7,017 nt of DNA from Dehalococcoidia bacterium (GTDB lineage Bacteria > Chloroflexota > Dehalococcoidia > Dehalococcoidales > Fen-1064), in assembly GCA_003153075.1 (NCBI GenBank), contig PMBW01000336.1, forward strand, positions 1 to 7,017, read 5' to 3'. Below the pieces are notes generated by a model. The model was given only the letters and a program-made list of their open reading frames with translations. It did not search any database and was not told where the DNA came from. The position numbers were made by a program, and so were the translations under genes. Shown piece by piece: positions 6,151 through 7,017 of the stretch (positions within the stretch are counted from its first letter, which is position 1; every line of letters starts with the position of its first letter).

Positions 6151-6218
6151 TTACTAATGGTCTTATAATTGAATAGATAAAATCTTGTTAGTTCAGACTA
6201 TTATATGACCATTAGTAA
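6151..6218. repeat. Long imperfect inverted repeat abutting the terminator
   Basis: The arms 6151-6169 (TTACTAATGGTCTTATAAT) and 6200-6218 are reverse complements over 19 bp with one mismatch (6163 against 6206), around an AT-rich 30-base loop. The left arm begins directly after the terminator stem and the right arm ends 21 bases past the dehydrogenase stop. It could add a second RNA hairpin at the end of the dehydrogenase mRNA, be a tiny inverted-repeat mobile remnant, or be a protein-binding site. I see no flanking target-site duplication. Confidence 0.7.
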
Positions 6219-6239
6219 TTCCTATGCTTTCATGATAAT

Positions 6240-7013
6240 CTACAGCATCACCAGGCCGCTGTCGACCTGAATGCACTGTCCGGTAATATTCCTGGATACA
6301 TCGGACGCTAAAAATGCCACCGCATTGGCGATGTCTTCCACCTCCTGATTTCTCCGCAGCGGCGCCATTCCGGCCACCTCCGCGAATATCTGCGTGGTCA
6401 CATTACCCGGCAAAGCCGAGAAGAAATTCGTGTTCAGCATACCGGGTGCAATGGCGTTTACATTAATGTTTGAAGGCCCGTACTGTGTGGCCATTCCTCT
6501 GGTGAACGCCAGTACTGCGGCCTTTGCGGCAGCGTAAGAACTCGGGCCGCCGATGCCTGTTTTCGCCACGATCGAAGCAAAATTGACGATTTTTCCGTAT
6601 TTACGCTCGACCATTCCGGTGATCACTGCTTTTGAGCAGTTCATGGTGCCGTACAGGTTCAGCGCCATGTCTTTATCCCACATCTCGGAATTAGAATCCA
6701 TGAATGCTGTCCCCAATTTAGTGTTGCCGCCGGCGTTATTGATCAGGATGTCGATCTTACCCATTTCCTTCGTCGAGGTTTGCACCATCGCATCTACCTC
6801 AGTACCCTTCGTCACATCTACCTTCAATGCGATCGATTTCCGCCCCAGTGCTTTCACCGCGTCTGCGGTCTGTTTCGCCCCGTCGAGGTTGATATCTGTC
6901 GAGATTATATCGCACCCCTCTTTCGCGAGCATCAGGCAAATAGCTTTACCCATGCCAACCTGACTGGCGGTTCCGGTTACCAACGCTACCTTACCTTTAT
7001 ACCCGTAATCCAT
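6240..7013 (-). CDS. Classical short-chain dehydrogenase/reductase (SDR)
   Basis: This 257-residue NAD(P)-dependent oxidoreductase acts on an alcohol/ketone pair, substrate unknown. The cofactor motif is TGTASQVGMG (residues 13-22), a form of TGxxxGxG with two extra residues that is also seen in other SDR branches. D40 at the end of the second strand suggests NAD(H) preference. NNAG is at 92-95, and the catalytic tetrad is N119, S147, Y160 and K164 in YAAAK. PG at 190-191 and a typical C-terminus ending in DSGLVML complete the fold. The ATG at 7013 is four bases from the window edge, so its ribosome-binding site and promoter cannot be seen and the start is tentative. It is convergent to the flavin reductase gene, so the two are not co-transcribed. 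A 3-oxoacyl-ACP reductase (FabG) is a common annotation for such proteins but is not supported by context here. Confidence 0.9.
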   Translation of the reverse strand: MDYGYKGKVALVTGTASQVGMGKAICLMLAKEGCDIISTDINLDGAKQTADAVKALGRKSIALKVDVTKGTEVDAMVQTSTKEMGKIDILINNAGGNTKLGTAFMDSNSEMWDKDMALNLYGTMNCSKAVITGMVERKYGKIVNFASIVAKTGIGGPSSYAAAKAAVLAFTRGMATQYGPSNINVNAIAPGMLNTNFFSALPGNVTTQIFAEVAGMAPLRRNQEVEDIANAVAFLASDVSRNITGQCIQVDSGLVML

Positions 7014-7017
7014 TGTT

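Overview
The window holds six protein-coding genes in three groups. I see no rRNA, tRNA, CRISPR array or recognisable transposase. Intergenic DNA is AT-rich while genes are of middling GC. Ribosome-binding sites are mostly AGGAG or AGGAGG type, and three promoters match or nearly match the housekeeping sigma consensus. These traits, with a flavoredoxin-type flavoprotein, suggest an anaerobic Gram-positive-type bacterium (Clostridia or Negativicutes). That is an inference of low confidence, because nothing here fixes the taxon.

Region 1 (1-4859) looks like a carbohydrate-catabolism locus. An L-fucose/L-arabinose isomerase-like gene runs leftward off the window edge. Divergent from it is a tight three-gene operon: a class I (Schiff-base) DhnA/FbaB/LsrF-type aldolase, an FGGY-family sugar kinase and a D-isomer-specific 2-hydroxyacid dehydrogenase, with gaps of 19 and 14 bases. 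The 423-base spacer between the divergent genes carries a perfect TTGACA-17-TATAAT promoter for each direction. The simplest reading is aldose to ketose (isomerase), ketose to ketose phosphate (kinase), cleavage to two smaller units (aldolase), and handling of a 2-hydroxy- or 2-keto-acid by the dehydrogenase. The substrate cannot be named from sequence, and no transporter or dedicated regulator lies in the window.

Region 2 (about 4950-6090) is a small redox-type regulon: a MarR-family repressor gene followed by a flavin reductase/flavoredoxin-like gene. The same 20-bp near-palindrome, ATAGTTT-N6-AAACTAT, occurs exactly twice, once inside the marR promoter and once just upstream of the flavin reductase gene. 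This suggests autorepression plus control of the neighbour. The marR reading frame has no ATG, GTG or TTG at its expected N-terminus. The only well-placed start is an ACG behind a good ribosome-binding site.

Region 3 (6091-7017) has a strong hairpin terminator between convergent genes, directly abutted by a second long imperfect inverted repeat. A leftward classical short-chain dehydrogenase/reductase gene follows, with its start at the right edge of the window.
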